This document shows positions 25,529 to 34,495 of a stretch of DNA of 64,000 bases, piece after piece. The notes below the pieces were generated by a model that saw only the letters and a list, made by a program, of their open reading frames with translations, was not told where the DNA came from and did no database searches. Origin of the DNA: Anaerolineae bacterium (lineage in GTDB: Bacteria; Chloroflexota; Anaerolineae; Anaerolineales; Anaerolineaceae); NCBI GenBank assembly GCA_013314735.1, contig JABUFD010000001.1, positions 558,001 to 622,000 of the forward strand, given 5' to 3'. Position numbers and translations under genes: made by a program. The number at the start of each line of letters is the position of its first letter. Position 1 is the stretch's first letter.

Positions 25529-26596
25529 ATGAAGGTAAAGACTTTAAATCACTATTTTAATGAATACGATATGGATGATGCGAGCCTGGCAAAATTGAAG
25601 GTTCGCAATGTTGAACCAGCCGAAAAGAATCAAAAAGCATCGCGGTTGGTGGTCCACACCGGGCAGGATGATCTTCTTGTCAATCGTGCGGATGACCTGG
25701 AACTGGTTGAGTCGGGTTTCCAATTTTGTTATAAACCCGCGTTGTATGAATCCAGCTGGTTATTTTCCTCTTTGAGCGGTTTTTATGCCGACCAATGGTT
25801 TACAGATATCCTGCGCAAGGTGAAGGGAGGGAAAGAAGCCTCGGTGTATTTATGCAGTGGCGGGCCGCATGTGGACGCAGAATTCCTGGCAGCCAAGGTG
25901 TATCGCCCACGCCAATTCCGCAACCTGCGCAAAGACCATATTTACCGGGAAGGCAGGAGCCTGCTGGATGGCGACGGCCATCCGATCACGGATGATGGTA
26001 AACTGCACGCCATCCGCAAGAAAACGGACTATGGGAAGGAACTGATTCATTCCTCATGGATTGAGCACGAAGTGCAGGCGATGAAAGTATTATCGGCGGC
26101 TGGGGCTGATGTGCCGCGAGTGTATACCAGCGGGGGGATGGCAATCCTGATGGATTTTCTGGGCGACGAAAACGGCGGTGCGCCAGCGTTGGTGGAAGTC
26201 AACCTCTCCCGCAAGGCTGCCCGGCGGTTGTTTGACCAGGCAGTCCACAATATCACTTTGATGTTGAAAAACGGGGTAATCCATGGTGACCTCTCTGCTT
26301 ACAATATTCTGTATTGGAATGACACCATTACCCTGATCGATTTTCCCCAGGTTGTCTCACCCGGGCAGAACAACGCTGCCAAAGAGATCTTTTTCCGTGA
26401 TGTGCAGCGGGTTTGCGAGTATTTTCAGGCACAGGGGGTGCCAGGCGTCCATAGCGATCGGCTGGCAAAAGACCTGTGGCGCCAATATGGGGTATCGCAA
26501 GCCGTGTTGATAGACCCGGCGCTGCTGGACCCGGATGACCCCCATGATGTGGACTTTTGGGAAAACAAGCGTACAGAGCAAGGGCTCGATGCCTGA
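25529..26596 (+). CDS. RIO1-type atypical serine kinase
   Basis: RIO kinases act in small-subunit ribosome maturation in archaea and eukaryotes; bacterial members are less studied. This 355-residue protein has the RIO nucleotide loop VKGGKEASVYL (about 100-110), the lysine in AAKVYRPRQFRNL, the long insertion with REGRSLLDG, the catalytic VIHGDLSAYNIL (about 250-261; Asp and Asn present) and the metal-binding LIDFPQVV. All catalytic residues are in place, so it should be active. The ATG at 25529 has only a weak ribosome site. A bidirectional terminator follows at 26635. Confidence 0.88.
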   Translation: MKVKTLNHYFNEYDMDDASLAKLKVRNVEPAEKNQKASRLVVHTGQDDLLVNRADDLELVESGFQFCYKPALYESSWLFSSLSGFYADQWFTDILRKVKGGKEASVYLCSGGPHVDAEFLAAKVYRPRQFRNLRKDHIYREGRSLLDGDGHPITDDGKLHAIRKKTDYGKELIHSSWIEHEVQAMKVLSAAGADVPRVYTSGGMAILMDFLGDENGGAPALVEVNLSRKAARRLFDQAVHNITLMLKNGVIHGDLSAYNILYWNDTITLIDFPQVVSPGQNNAAKEIFFRDVQRVCEYFQAQGVPGVHSDRLAKDLWRQYGVSQAVLIDPALLDPDDPHDVDFWENKRTEQGLDA

Positions 26597-26634
26597 TCTG
26601 AAAAACCTGGCTCGACCGCAGGTAAGACAAAAGG

Positions 26635-26666
26635 AAAACGGACCGCAATTTTGGCGGTCCGTTTTC
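26635..26666. terminator. Bidirectional terminator between the RIO kinase gene and lipA
   Basis: ACGGACCGC (26638-26646) pairs perfectly with GCGGTCCGT (26654-26662) over a 7-base loop. A-rich bases precede and TTTT follows, so it can end transcription from both sides. Confidence 0.85.
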
Positions 26667-26689
26667 ATGAATGTGTTTAACTGATATGT

Positions 26690-27616
26690 CTAAGCTTTCC
26701 GTTCATTCAAAATCCGCGCCATTTCCGCCGCATGGTACGAAGATCGTACCAGCGGTGCGCTCTCTACCGCGAGAAATCCCAATTGCAAGCCATAGGCTTT
26801 CAAGGCCTGGAATTCTTCCGGCGTGTAATAGCGGTCAATCGGCCAATGCTGGCGGCTGGGCTGCAAATATTGCCCGATGGTCAGCAAGTCAACATCCCAG
26901 GATCGTAAATCCTGCATCGCTTGCTGCACTTCATCGATGGTCTCTCCCATTCCGACCATGATGCCTGATTTCGTCAGCACATCGGGAAGTAGTTGTTTGG
27001 CATTCACCAGGGTGTCCCGTGACCATTCCTTGCGTGATTGAGGCTGAATCCATTTGGAGAGGCGATCCACTGTTTCCAGATTGTGGTTTAACACATCCGG
27101 CCGGGCGTCCATGACGATTTTCAAGGCTTCAATGCTGCCCTTAAAATCCGGGATCAGGACCTCAACCGTGCAGCCGGGTCGCACTTCACGGATGCGTTGG
27201 ATACATGCTGCGAAAATGGGTGCACCGCCATCATCCCGTTCGTCGCGGTTGACGCTGGTGATCACTGCATGGCGCAGGTTCATCTGTTTGACCGTCTGGG
27301 CCACCCGTTCCGGTTCTTCCCAGTCCAATTCACCTGGCATGCCGTGCTTGATATCACAGAAGCGGCAGCTGCGGGTGCACACATCCCCCAGGATCAGGAA
27401 GGTGGCAGTGCCGCTATTGAAGCATTCCCCCATATTGGGGCACCCGGCTTCTTCGCACACGGTGTGCAGGTGCGCACCCCGCAGCATATCTTCAATGCGT
27501 TGATAACCTTCGCCTGTTGGCGCTTTAACCCTGATCCAATCAGGGCGACGTTTGGGAGTAATGTCGATTGTTACTTTTTCCGGGTCAATCCGGCCACGGG
27601 TTGGTTCTTTTGCCAT
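26690..27616 (-). CDS. lipA: Lipoyl synthase
   Basis: LipA is a radical-SAM enzyme that inserts two sulfurs into octanoyl groups on lipoyl-dependent proteins. The auxiliary cluster motif (C, C and C in CEEAGCPNMGEC), the radical-SAM CTRSCRFCDI (CxxxCxxC) and the late RSSYHAAE serine motif are all present, so both iron-sulfur clusters should form. The 308-residue length is normal. ATG with GGAGGTAATCA upstream. No lipB is visible in the window, so octanoate may come from another locus or from a lipoate ligase. Confidence 0.96.
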   Translation of the reverse strand: MAKEPTRGRIDPEKVTIDITPKRRPDWIRVKAPTGEGYQRIEDMLRGAHLHTVCEEAGCPNMGECFNSGTATFLILGDVCTRSCRFCDIKHGMPGELDWEEPERVAQTVKQMNLRHAVITSVNRDERDDGGAPIFAACIQRIREVRPGCTVEVLIPDFKGSIEALKIVMDARPDVLNHNLETVDRLSKWIQPQSRKEWSRDTLVNAKQLLPDVLTKSGIMVGMGETIDEVQQAMQDLRSWDVDLLTIGQYLQPSRQHWPIDRYYTPEEFQALKAYGLQLGFLAVESAPLVRSSYHAAEMARILNERKA

Positions 27617-27739
27617 TGATTACCTCCATGGGAAACAAGCGTGGAGCTTGGTGAATGCGGATATCATGCGCTAAAATTATACCTGAAACAACACCGCCTC
27701 GGATGGGGCTGGCAGTTATACGAAACGAAAAGGATTCTC

Positions 27740-28414
27740 ATGTTATACCTGGTTTCCACCCCGATCGGTAACCTTGGCGATATTACCCTCCGCGCCCTGC
27801 AAGTGTTCAAGGACGCGGATTTTGTGGTCAGCGAAGATACCCGTCATACAGGAATCCTGCTGCAGCATTTTGAGATCAAAAAACCCCAGATTTCCTTTTA
27901 TGAACAGAACAAGGAAAAAGCGCTGCCACGGATCCTTTCGCTGTTGCAGGAAGGCAAAAATGTGGCGATGGTGACAGACGCCGGCTCTCCGGGGATCTCT
28001 GACCCCGGTTATCTGCTGGTGCGCGCGGCGGTGGAGGCAGGGATTGAAATGACCGCCATTCCGGGCGCCACCGCGGTGATCCCTGCCCTGGTGCTTTCTG
28101 GATTGCCAGTGCATTCCTTCACATTCCGCGGTTTCCCCCCCCATAAAGGAGGACCCCGCAAACGTTTTCTGGCGGTGGATGCGGAATCACCACATACACT
28201 GGTGTATTACGAAAGCCCATACCGGCTTGTCAAAACCCTGGGGGATGCCATGGCTGTGTTCGGCGACCGGCCGGCAGCGATCGCCAATGACCTCACGAAA
28301 AAGTTCGAATTGGTGCGCCGGGGAATGTTATCGGAACTGATCAAATGGCAATCCGGTGAAACACCGCGAGGAGAATACACAATCGTGATTGCCGGGAAAG
28401 ATGCCCGTTTATGA
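27740..28414 (+). CDS. rsmI: 16S rRNA 2'-O-methyltransferase RsmI
   Basis: RsmI methylates the ribose of C1402 in the decoding centre. The tetrapyrrole-methylase fold is clear: [28 protein letters not shown] (the ribose/SAM-side motif), [30 protein letters not shown], and the C-terminal [10 protein letters not shown] use the ATG at 27740, which has AAAAGG upstream; a frame to 27641 adds 33 unlike residues. At 224 residues it lacks the C-terminal extension of the E. coli protein. It overlaps rsmE by ATGA, so two 16S methyltransferases are co-expressed. A diverged paralogue lies at 58277. Confidence 0.92.
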   Translation: MLYLVSTPIGNLGDITLRALQVFKDADFVVSEDTRHTGILLQHFEIKKPQISFYEQNKEKALPRILSLLQEGKNVAMVTDAGSPGISDPGYLLVRAAVEAGIEMTAIPGATAVIPALVLSGLPVHSFTFRGFPPHKGGPRKRFLAVDAESPHTLVYYESPYRLVKTLGDAMAVFGDRPAAIANDLTKKFELVRRGMLSELIKWQSGETPRGEYTIVIAGKDARL

Positions 28415-29151
28415 TCCACCGTTTTTTTTTACCGGCTGAGGCATTTCAGAAAGAGCGCATTGTGTTTCCTGGAGAAACCGCGCGCCAGATTGAGCGAGTA
28501 CTGCGGTTGCGCGAGGGCGACCATGTCATCGTGTTAAACGGCCGGGGAGATGAATATGTGGCACGCCTGTCGCTTGGCGATGTCGTGTCGGGAGAGATAT
28601 TGAATCGGCAACAAGCTGCAGGCGAACCGATGGTATCAGCCTGGTTGTACCTGAGCTTAAGCCAGCGAGAGAAGGTCGAGTGGGTGCTTCAAAAGGGGAC
28701 GGAACTGGGGTGTGCCGGCTTTATCCCAATAGTTACCAGCCGGACGCTGGTACAGGACGCATCTGCGGTTGAGAAAAAACGTGCACGTTGGGAGACGATC
28801 TTGCGGGAAGCTGCGGAGCAAAGCGGCCGCGGAAAAATCCCCCAGTTGGCGAGAGTTTTTCCCTTCGCACAGGCACTTGGCGACGGCCAACAACGCTGTG
28901 AACTGGTATGCCTTCCGGATACCGGGCATGAATATCCATCGTTGCAGAGTGTGGTAAAACAGGTAAAACCGCAATCGGTGGCGATTTTTATCGGTCCTGA
29001 GGGCGGTTTCTCGCCAGAAGAGGTTGCGCTTGCCCTCGAATCGGGTGTATATTGTGTTACATTAGGACCGCGAGTTTTACGAATGGAAACTGCAGCCCTG
29101 GCGGCCTTAACCCTGACAATGTGTGGATTGGGCGAGATGGGAACGGATTAA
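28411..29151 (+). CDS. rsmE: 16S rRNA m3U1498 methyltransferase RsmE
   Basis: RsmE methylates N3 of U1498. The SPOUT-fold protein shows an N-terminal PUA-like part ([20 protein letters not shown]) and the C-terminal knot with [12 protein letters not shown] and [16 protein letters not shown]. The length of 246 residues is usual. A run of nine T residues (28422-28430) forms codons 5-7, close to the start. Its TAA overlaps the TAA of ftsK on the other strand (TTAA at 29148-29151). Confidence 0.95.
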   Translation: MIHRFFLPAEAFQKERIVFPGETARQIERVLRLREGDHVIVLNGRGDEYVARLSLGDVVSGEILNRQQAAGEPMVSAWLYLSLSQREKVEWVLQKGTELGCAGFIPIVTSRTLVQDASAVEKKRARWETILREAAEQSGRGKIPQLARVFPFAQALGDGQQRCELVCLPDTGHEYPSLQSVVKQVKPQSVAIFIGPEGGFSPEEVALALESGVYCVTLGPRVLRMETAALAALTLTMCGLGEMGTD

Positions 29152-31544
29152 TCCAGGTCAAGTGGTGGGCCAGCCGGTCCGAAATCCAGCACTTCGCGCA
29201 CCTGGGTGGTCGGATGTGGTTCTCCTACGATTCCTTTTTGTTCAAGGGAGTCGATCAGACGGGCAGCGCGTGTGTAGCCGATGCGGAGCCTGCGCTGCAG
29301 CATTGTAGTAGATGCGCGGCCTTCTTTGCGCACCAGGTCAATGGCTTCATCTTCCAGTGGGTCGATCTTATTGTCGATATCCCACAGGCTTTCCTGATGC
29401 ATTGGCATGGATGGGGTGATGGCTGGTGTCGTACCGGTTGTACCCTTTTTCCTGGATGCCAGGGCTTCCTGTGCCGTGGTCTGCCAATACCTCACAATGG
29501 ATTCAATTTCATCATCTGAAAGGTATACCCCCTGCAGGCGGAACGGTGCGGGTGCATCAGCAGGTTTGAACAGCATATCGCCGGAACCTAGTAAACGTTC
29601 TGCGCCGTTCTGGTCCAGGATCACACGGCTGTCGATACCGGTCGCGACATTAAAGGCAATCCGCGAGGGGAAGTTTGCTTTGATCAGTCCGGTAATTACT
29701 TTTGTGGATGGCCGCTGTGTCGCCAGGATCAGGTGAATCCCGGTGGCACGGGCGAGCTGGGCAAGGCGTGTAATTGCAGCCTCGGTTTCACCAGGGGCGG
29801 TCATCATCAAGTCGGCCAATTCATCGATCACTACAACAATATGCGGAAGGTATTCTTCCGGGCGTTTCTGGTTAAAACCCACCAGGTTGCGCGCGCCGAC
29901 CTTGGAGAATTTGTGGTAACGGGTTTCCATTTCGCGCAATATCCATTGCAAAGCGTTGACCACCTTGTCCATATCGACTACGACCGGCGTGAGTAGGTGG
30001 GGAATACCATTGTAGCCTGTTAACTCTACCCGTTTGGGATCTACCAGCAGGAGGCGCAGATCACGCGGGCTGTTAAAGAGCAGGAAGTTGCACAAGATGG
30101 CATTAATGCACACCGATTTCCCTGCACCCGTTGTTCCGGCGATCAGGAGGTGCGGCATACTTTTCAGATTCGCGGCCACCGGCCGCCCGGTAACATCCTT
30201 GCCGAGTCCGAAACGCAGCGGTGACCGCAGATCGCGGAAAGCCTGACTCTCAATGATCTCAAGCAACGTCACCGGTTGTGCTTTGGTATTGGGCACTTCG
30301 ATGCCGATATAGCTTTTTCCCGGGACTGGCGCCTGGATGCGAACACTTTGTGAAGCAAGCGCCATCGTCAGGTCATCGGCGAGTGATACCACCTTGTTGA
30401 CACGCACCCTGACCTTGTCGCCGGAGCGCTTCTCGTTAAAGTCCGGTTCGATCCCAAATTGGGTCACGCGTGGGCCATGAGCAATTTCAACCACATGCCC
30501 GGGTGCGCCCAGGAGGTCAAGTGTTTCCTCAATGATCCTGGCCTGTTGTTCCACCTGTGAATCATCGTCTTCAAATTCCGGGATTGGTACAAGGTGTTGG
30601 GTTACCTCCGGCAATGACCAATCAATATCCGGCGGAGGGGCGGTAATGGAGTCCTCAAACAGATCGTCATCCACGTTGCCGTGCGGCTTATGGGAGCTGA
30701 TCGATGACTCATGCGTTTCACCGTTGACTTTACGGCCATTTGTCTCCGGTTGTGTTTCGCCGATGCTGGTAATGGGTTTAAACACTTCGGGAAGTTCGAC
30801 TCTGTCATCCTCATCAGTTTCTTGCATTTCGGTTTCTGATGGCAGTGGTTGACGGAAAAGTTGATGAAACCTTTCGATTGCTGCGATCCGCAGGGGTTGG
30901 GTTTTCAGCCAAAGACGGGCGAAGGTGATGTCGAAAGTAAACATGATCCCCATCCACAGCAGGAAGAGGTTGATGAAAACGCCCCCCGTAAAGCCAAACC
31001 CCGATACCATTGGTAAAGTGAGAAGACGGCCGAAGGCACCGCCGCCCTGCCGGTCAGCAACTTCAACCAGGAATAGCATGGCACCCATCTGCATCCAGAT
31101 CAGCAGGCTGAGATACAGGATAATTACCCCGAGGATACGTTCCAGGGTGATAGCCGGCATCACTTCTATCCTGCGGAAAACAAGCCAGAGGCCGATCAAT
31201 ATCAAAAACACTGGAACAGCATAACCAGACCAACCGGTAACCCGCAGGATGAAATCGGACCATTGTCCGAAGATGTTCTTGCCATCTTCCACCAACATTC
31301 CTATCAATGATATCGCCCCCAAGACGGCGATCAGGATGCCAACAATGTCAAGGCGTTGGTCTACTGTGAGTGCGTGAAGGCGTTCGGAGATGCGTGTGAA
31401 CGCTTGTACCACCGGATTGGTTGCTGGAGAGGATTTGCTGCCGGACCGTGCGCCAGCGCCGTGTTGACCGGAACGGTTTCGGCTGCTGGTTGTGCTTCGT
31501 GTACTCCCGCGGGTAGATGAAGTAGGGCGTTTTCTGGTTGCCAT
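29148..31544 (-). CDS. ftsK: DNA translocase FtsK/SpoIIIE
   Basis: FtsK pumps chromosomal DNA through the division septum. The 798-residue protein has a Ser/Thr/Arg-rich head (1-45), four transmembrane segments (about 65-225), an acidic linker, and the motor with the Walker A GTTGAGKS (about 470), VDPKRVEL, the Walker B VVVIDELADLMM and LILATQRPS. The C-terminal gamma winged helix (EDEAIDLVRKEGRASTTMLQ) reads orientation sequences. TATACT lies six bases before the ATG with TGA in front (extended -10), so its mRNA looks leaderless. It shares a TTAA with the rsmE stop. Confidence 0.95.
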   Translation of the reverse strand: MATRKRPTSSTRGSTRSTTSSRNRSGQHGAGARSGSKSSPATNPVVQAFTRISERLHALTVDQRLDIVGILIAVLGAISLIGMLVEDGKNIFGQWSDFILRVTGWSGYAVPVFLILIGLWLVFRRIEVMPAITLERILGVIILYLSLLIWMQMGAMLFLVEVADRQGGGAFGRLLTLPMVSGFGFTGGVFINLFLLWMGIMFTFDITFARLWLKTQPLRIAAIERFHQLFRQPLPSETEMQETDEDDRVELPEVFKPITSIGETQPETNGRKVNGETHESSISSHKPHGNVDDDLFEDSITAPPPDIDWSLPEVTQHLVPIPEFEDDDSQVEQQARIIEETLDLLGAPGHVVEIAHGPRVTQFGIEPDFNEKRSGDKVRVRVNKVVSLADDLTMALASQSVRIQAPVPGKSYIGIEVPNTKAQPVTLLEIIESQAFRDLRSPLRFGLGKDVTGRPVAANLKSMPHLLIAGTTGAGKSVCINAILCNFLLFNSPRDLRLLLVDPKRVELTGYNGIPHLLTPVVVDMDKVVNALQWILREMETRYHKFSKVGARNLVGFNQKRPEEYLPHIVVVIDELADLMMTAPGETEAAITRLAQLARATGIHLILATQRPSTKVITGLIKANFPSRIAFNVATGIDSRVILDQNGAERLLGSGDMLFKPADAPAPFRLQGVYLSDDEIESIVRYWQTTAQEALASRKKGTTGTTPAITPSMPMHQESLWDIDNKIDPLEDEAIDLVRKEGRASTTMLQRRLRIGYTRAARLIDSLEQKGIVGEPHPTTQVREVLDFGPAGPPLDLD

Positions 31545-31550
31545 GTGAGT

Positions 31551-31556
31551 AGTATA
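31551..31556 (-). promoter_or_regulatory. -10 box of ftsK (leaderless)
   Basis: TATACT with a TGA extension on the minus strand, exactly six bases before the ftsK ATG at 31544. No Shine-Dalgarno site fits in that space. Confidence 0.55.
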
Positions 31557-31604
31557 TCATCAAGGGATGGAAAGGATATGCGTTGAACCTGCATGAATGC
31601 TCGC

Positions 31605-31633
31605 TTGTGCCAGTACCTTCCTCATGATAAACT
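31605..31633 (+). promoter_or_regulatory. Promoter of polA
   Basis: TTGTGC (31605-31610), 17 bases, then TAAACT (31628-31633) preceded by TGA. Divergent from the ftsK promoter. Confidence 0.5.
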
Positions 31634-31666
31634 GGTTAAGCTGGCTTGCGTCAACAAGGAGGTCGA

Positions 31667-34483
31667 ATGCCTGAAACTTTATACCTGATCGATGGGCATG
31701 CCCTGGCTTACCGGATGTACTTTGCGCTGATGAGCGTGGGTGGTGAACGCTTTACGACCAAATCCGGTGAACCAACGGCCGGAACTTATGGGTTTACCCA
31801 GGCGGTGATGCGATTGCTGGAACAGGAGAAACCGGAATACCTGGCAGTTGCATTTGATGTGGGGAAAACCTTCCGTGATGATCTCTTCCCGGAGTATAAA
31901 GGAACGCGGGAAAAAATGCCGGATGATTTGCGATTGCAGATCGAACGCATTCAACAAATTGTGGATGCCTTTGGGTTTCCCCGGCTCGAGGTGGCAGGTT
32001 TTGAGGCAGATGATGTGCTTGGCAGTGTGGCCCGGTATGCGGTGTCTGAAGGTTTAGGGGTAAAGATCATCACTGGCGACCGTGACCTCCTGCAACTGGT
32101 CGATGACCGGGTGATTGTGAACCTGCCGGGCCGCAAGACCTCGGACACCATCGATTACACTGCCCACCAGGTAAAAGAGTATATGGGAGTCCGCCCCGAC
32201 CAGATCGTTGACTACAAAGCGCTTGCCGGCGATTCATCCGACAATATACCCGGTGTGCCAGGCGTGGGTGATAAGACCGCCAAAAACCTGCTGGAGCAAT
32301 TTGACTCCCTGGATGGAATCTATGCCCACCTTGATGATGTTCCCGCCCGGTATCGGGCAAAGCTGGAAGAGGGAAAACAATCTGCTTACTTGAGTTATGA
32401 CCTCGCCCGTATCCGCACCGATGTAACAGTCAGTATCGACCTGGAGGCTGCCCGTACGAACCGCATCAATTTTGATGCAGTGAAAAAGTTATTCCATGAA
32501 CTGGAATTCCAGTCACTAATGCAGCGGTTGGAAAACCTGCCCACGTTAGAAAACCCTTATACGGAATCCCGCACGCCCATGCGGCCCGGGCAGCTTTCGT
32601 TGTTTGAAGAAACGCCCAGGACTGACCGGATTGGGGTGGCTGCTCCGGGGGGGGGGGACACAATTGTGGTGCAGGACCTGACAGCACTTGACGCACTGGT
32701 ACAGGTTCTGAACGCGTCGCAACAAATCAGCCTGGATACCGAAACAACCAGCACGGATCCAATGCTGGCAGAGCTTGTGGGGATTTCATTGTCTGTAACG
32801 CCCGGTGAAGGCTATTACATTCCTGTCGGCCATCACGGGAGTGGGAAGCAATTGTCGATCGAAACCGTGCGAAAAGCATTACAGCCATCACTAACAAATC
32901 CTGGTATTCAAAAAGTTGGCCATCACCTGAAATATGACGTGCTGGTGCTGGAACGCCATGGTTTTACGGTTTCACCGCTGTCATTCGACACAATGCTCGC
33001 TCAATGGATTCTGACACCCGCCATCCGCGGCCTTGGTCTGAAAACAATGGCTGAGGAAATTCTGGGTGTCCAGATGACACATATCGAAGATTTGATCGGT
33101 TCGGGAAAAGACCAGAAGAACATGGCGGATGTCGCGATTGAGGAGGTTGCCCCTTACGCCGCTGCCGATGCGGACATCCCGCTGCGGCTGCGTGAAGTGC
33201 TTGAACCCCAATTGCGGGAAGCGAATGCGGTCCAGGTGTTTGAAACTATTGAAATGCCACTGATCCCGATTCTGATAGAGATGGAACGGGAAGGCATTTT
33301 ACTGGATGTGGGTTTTCTTAAGCAAATGGACCAGGAGCTGGCGGTTCGCCAGGCGGAGCTTACAGAAAACATTTTCCGGGCGGCGGGGTTTGAATTTAAC
33401 CTGAACTCAACCCAACAGCTTGCCGATGTATTGTTTGACACTCTCGGATTGACCCCACCGCCACGCACCAAGAAAACCAGCAGCGGTAAGTATTCGACCA
33501 ACGCGGGTGTGCTGGAAGCGATGAGCGGGAAGCACCCGGTGGTGGATTGGGTCTTGGAATACCGTGAGTTGTCGAAGTTGAGTTCCACGTATCTGCAAGC
33601 CCTTCCGCAAGAGGTTAATCCAACTACTGGCCGGGTGCATTCTTCATTCTCGCAGACGGTAGCGGTTACCGGGCGCCTCAGCTCATCCAATCCCAACCTG
33701 CAAAACATCCCCACCCGCACCGACCTGGGGCGGCAGGTGCGTAAAGCATTCATTGCCGGCCCAGGGAAATTGCTGCTGGCAATGGATTACTCACAGATTG
33801 AACTGCGGATTGTTGCCCACCTGGCACAGGATGAATCCATGCTGCGTGCATTCCGCGCCGGCCAGGATATCCACGCGGCCACAGCGGCGGCGGTGTACGG
33901 GGTGCCCTTGAAGGATGTAAACCCCGATATGCGCCGGCATGCCAAGGCGATCAATTTTGGCTTGATTTATGGGATGAGTTCGTTTGGGTTATCCCAATCC
34001 ACCGGACTGACCGTGGGTGAGGCCGACACCTTTGTCAATGCGTATTTTAAGCAATTCCCCGGTGTGAAGCGCTATCTGGATGGGATCCGGGAATCGGCGG
34101 CGATGAAGGGTTACGTGGAAACGATGTACGGACGCCGCCGTTATTTCCCGAATCTTAAAAATGAACGCAACTCAGCACTGCGCAATCGCGAAGAGCGCGA
34201 GGCGATCAATGCCCCCATCCAGGGGACTGCTGCCGACATTATCAAGGTTGCCATGATCCGGCTGCTGCCGGCGTTGGGGAAAGCAGGATTAAAGGCACGC
34301 CTCTTGCTCCAGATTCACGATGAGCTGTTGTTGGAATGCCCCGAAAGTGAGGTGAATCCGACGCTTGATTTATTACGTGAAGTAATGGAAAATGCTATAG
34401 AATTACCTATACCCCTGACCACGGAAGCAAAAGTTGGCTTGAACTGGGCGGAAATGGAAAAAGTCCAGGGTAAGACGGCGTAA
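31667..34483 (+). CDS. polA: DNA polymerase I
   Basis: This is a 938-residue three-domain polymerase. The 5' nuclease is at about 1-300 (LIDGHALAYRMYFA, VSEGLGVKIITGDRDLLQLV). The 3'-5' proofreading domain is at about 335-510 and looks active (DTETTSTDP, HHLKYDVLVLERHGF, YAAADADIPLRL). The polymerase is at about 540-938 (SNPNLQNIPTRT, LLLAMDYSQIELRI, the O-helix RRHAKAINFGLIYGMS, and LLQIHDELLLE). ATG at 31667 with AAGGAGG upstream. A run of 11 G (32647-32657) lies in the linker before the proofreading domain. It is followed after 12 bases by a TPR gene and then a sigma factor. Confidence 0.97.
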   Translation: MPETLYLIDGHALAYRMYFALMSVGGERFTTKSGEPTAGTYGFTQAVMRLLEQEKPEYLAVAFDVGKTFRDDLFPEYKGTREKMPDDLRLQIERIQQIVDAFGFPRLEVAGFEADDVLGSVARYAVSEGLGVKIITGDRDLLQLVDDRVIVNLPGRKTSDTIDYTAHQVKEYMGVRPDQIVDYKALAGDSSDNIPGVPGVGDKTAKNLLEQFDSLDGIYAHLDDVPARYRAKLEEGKQSAYLSYDLARIRTDVTVSIDLEAARTNRINFDAVKKLFHELEFQSLMQRLENLPTLENPYTESRTPMRPGQLSLFEETPRTDRIGVAAPGGGDTIVVQDLTALDALVQVLNASQQISLDTETTSTDPMLAELVGISLSVTPGEGYYIPVGHHGSGKQLSIETVRKALQPSLTNPGIQKVGHHLKYDVLVLERHGFTVSPLSFDTMLAQWILTPAIRGLGLKTMAEEILGVQMTHIEDLIGSGKDQKNMADVAIEEVAPYAAADADIPLRLREVLEPQLREANAVQVFETIEMPLIPILIEMEREGILLDVGFLKQMDQELAVRQAELTENIFRAAGFEFNLNSTQQLADVLFDTLGLTPPPRTKKTSSGKYSTNAGVLEAMSGKHPVVDWVLEYRELSKLSSTYLQALPQEVNPTTGRVHSSFSQTVAVTGRLSSSNPNLQNIPTRTDLGRQVRKAFIAGPGKLLLAMDYSQIELRIVAHLAQDESMLRAFRAGQDIHAATAAAVYGVPLKDVNPDMRRHAKAINFGLIYGMSSFGLSQSTGLTVGEADTFVNAYFKQFPGVKRYLDGIRESAAMKGYVETMYGRRRYFPNLKNERNSALRNREEREAINAPIQGTAADIIKVAMIRLLPALGKAGLKARLLLQIHDELLLECPESEVNPTLDLLREVMENAIELPIPLTTEAKVGLNWAEMEKVQGKTA

Positions 34484-34495
34484 CTGAGGAGCAAC

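Noticed and set aside
28422-28430. Run of nine T near the rsmE start as a phase-variable switch
   Set aside because: It is short for a switch tract and is explained by consecutive Phe codons of the conserved HRFFLP start; transcriptional slippage cannot be excluded but is not supported.
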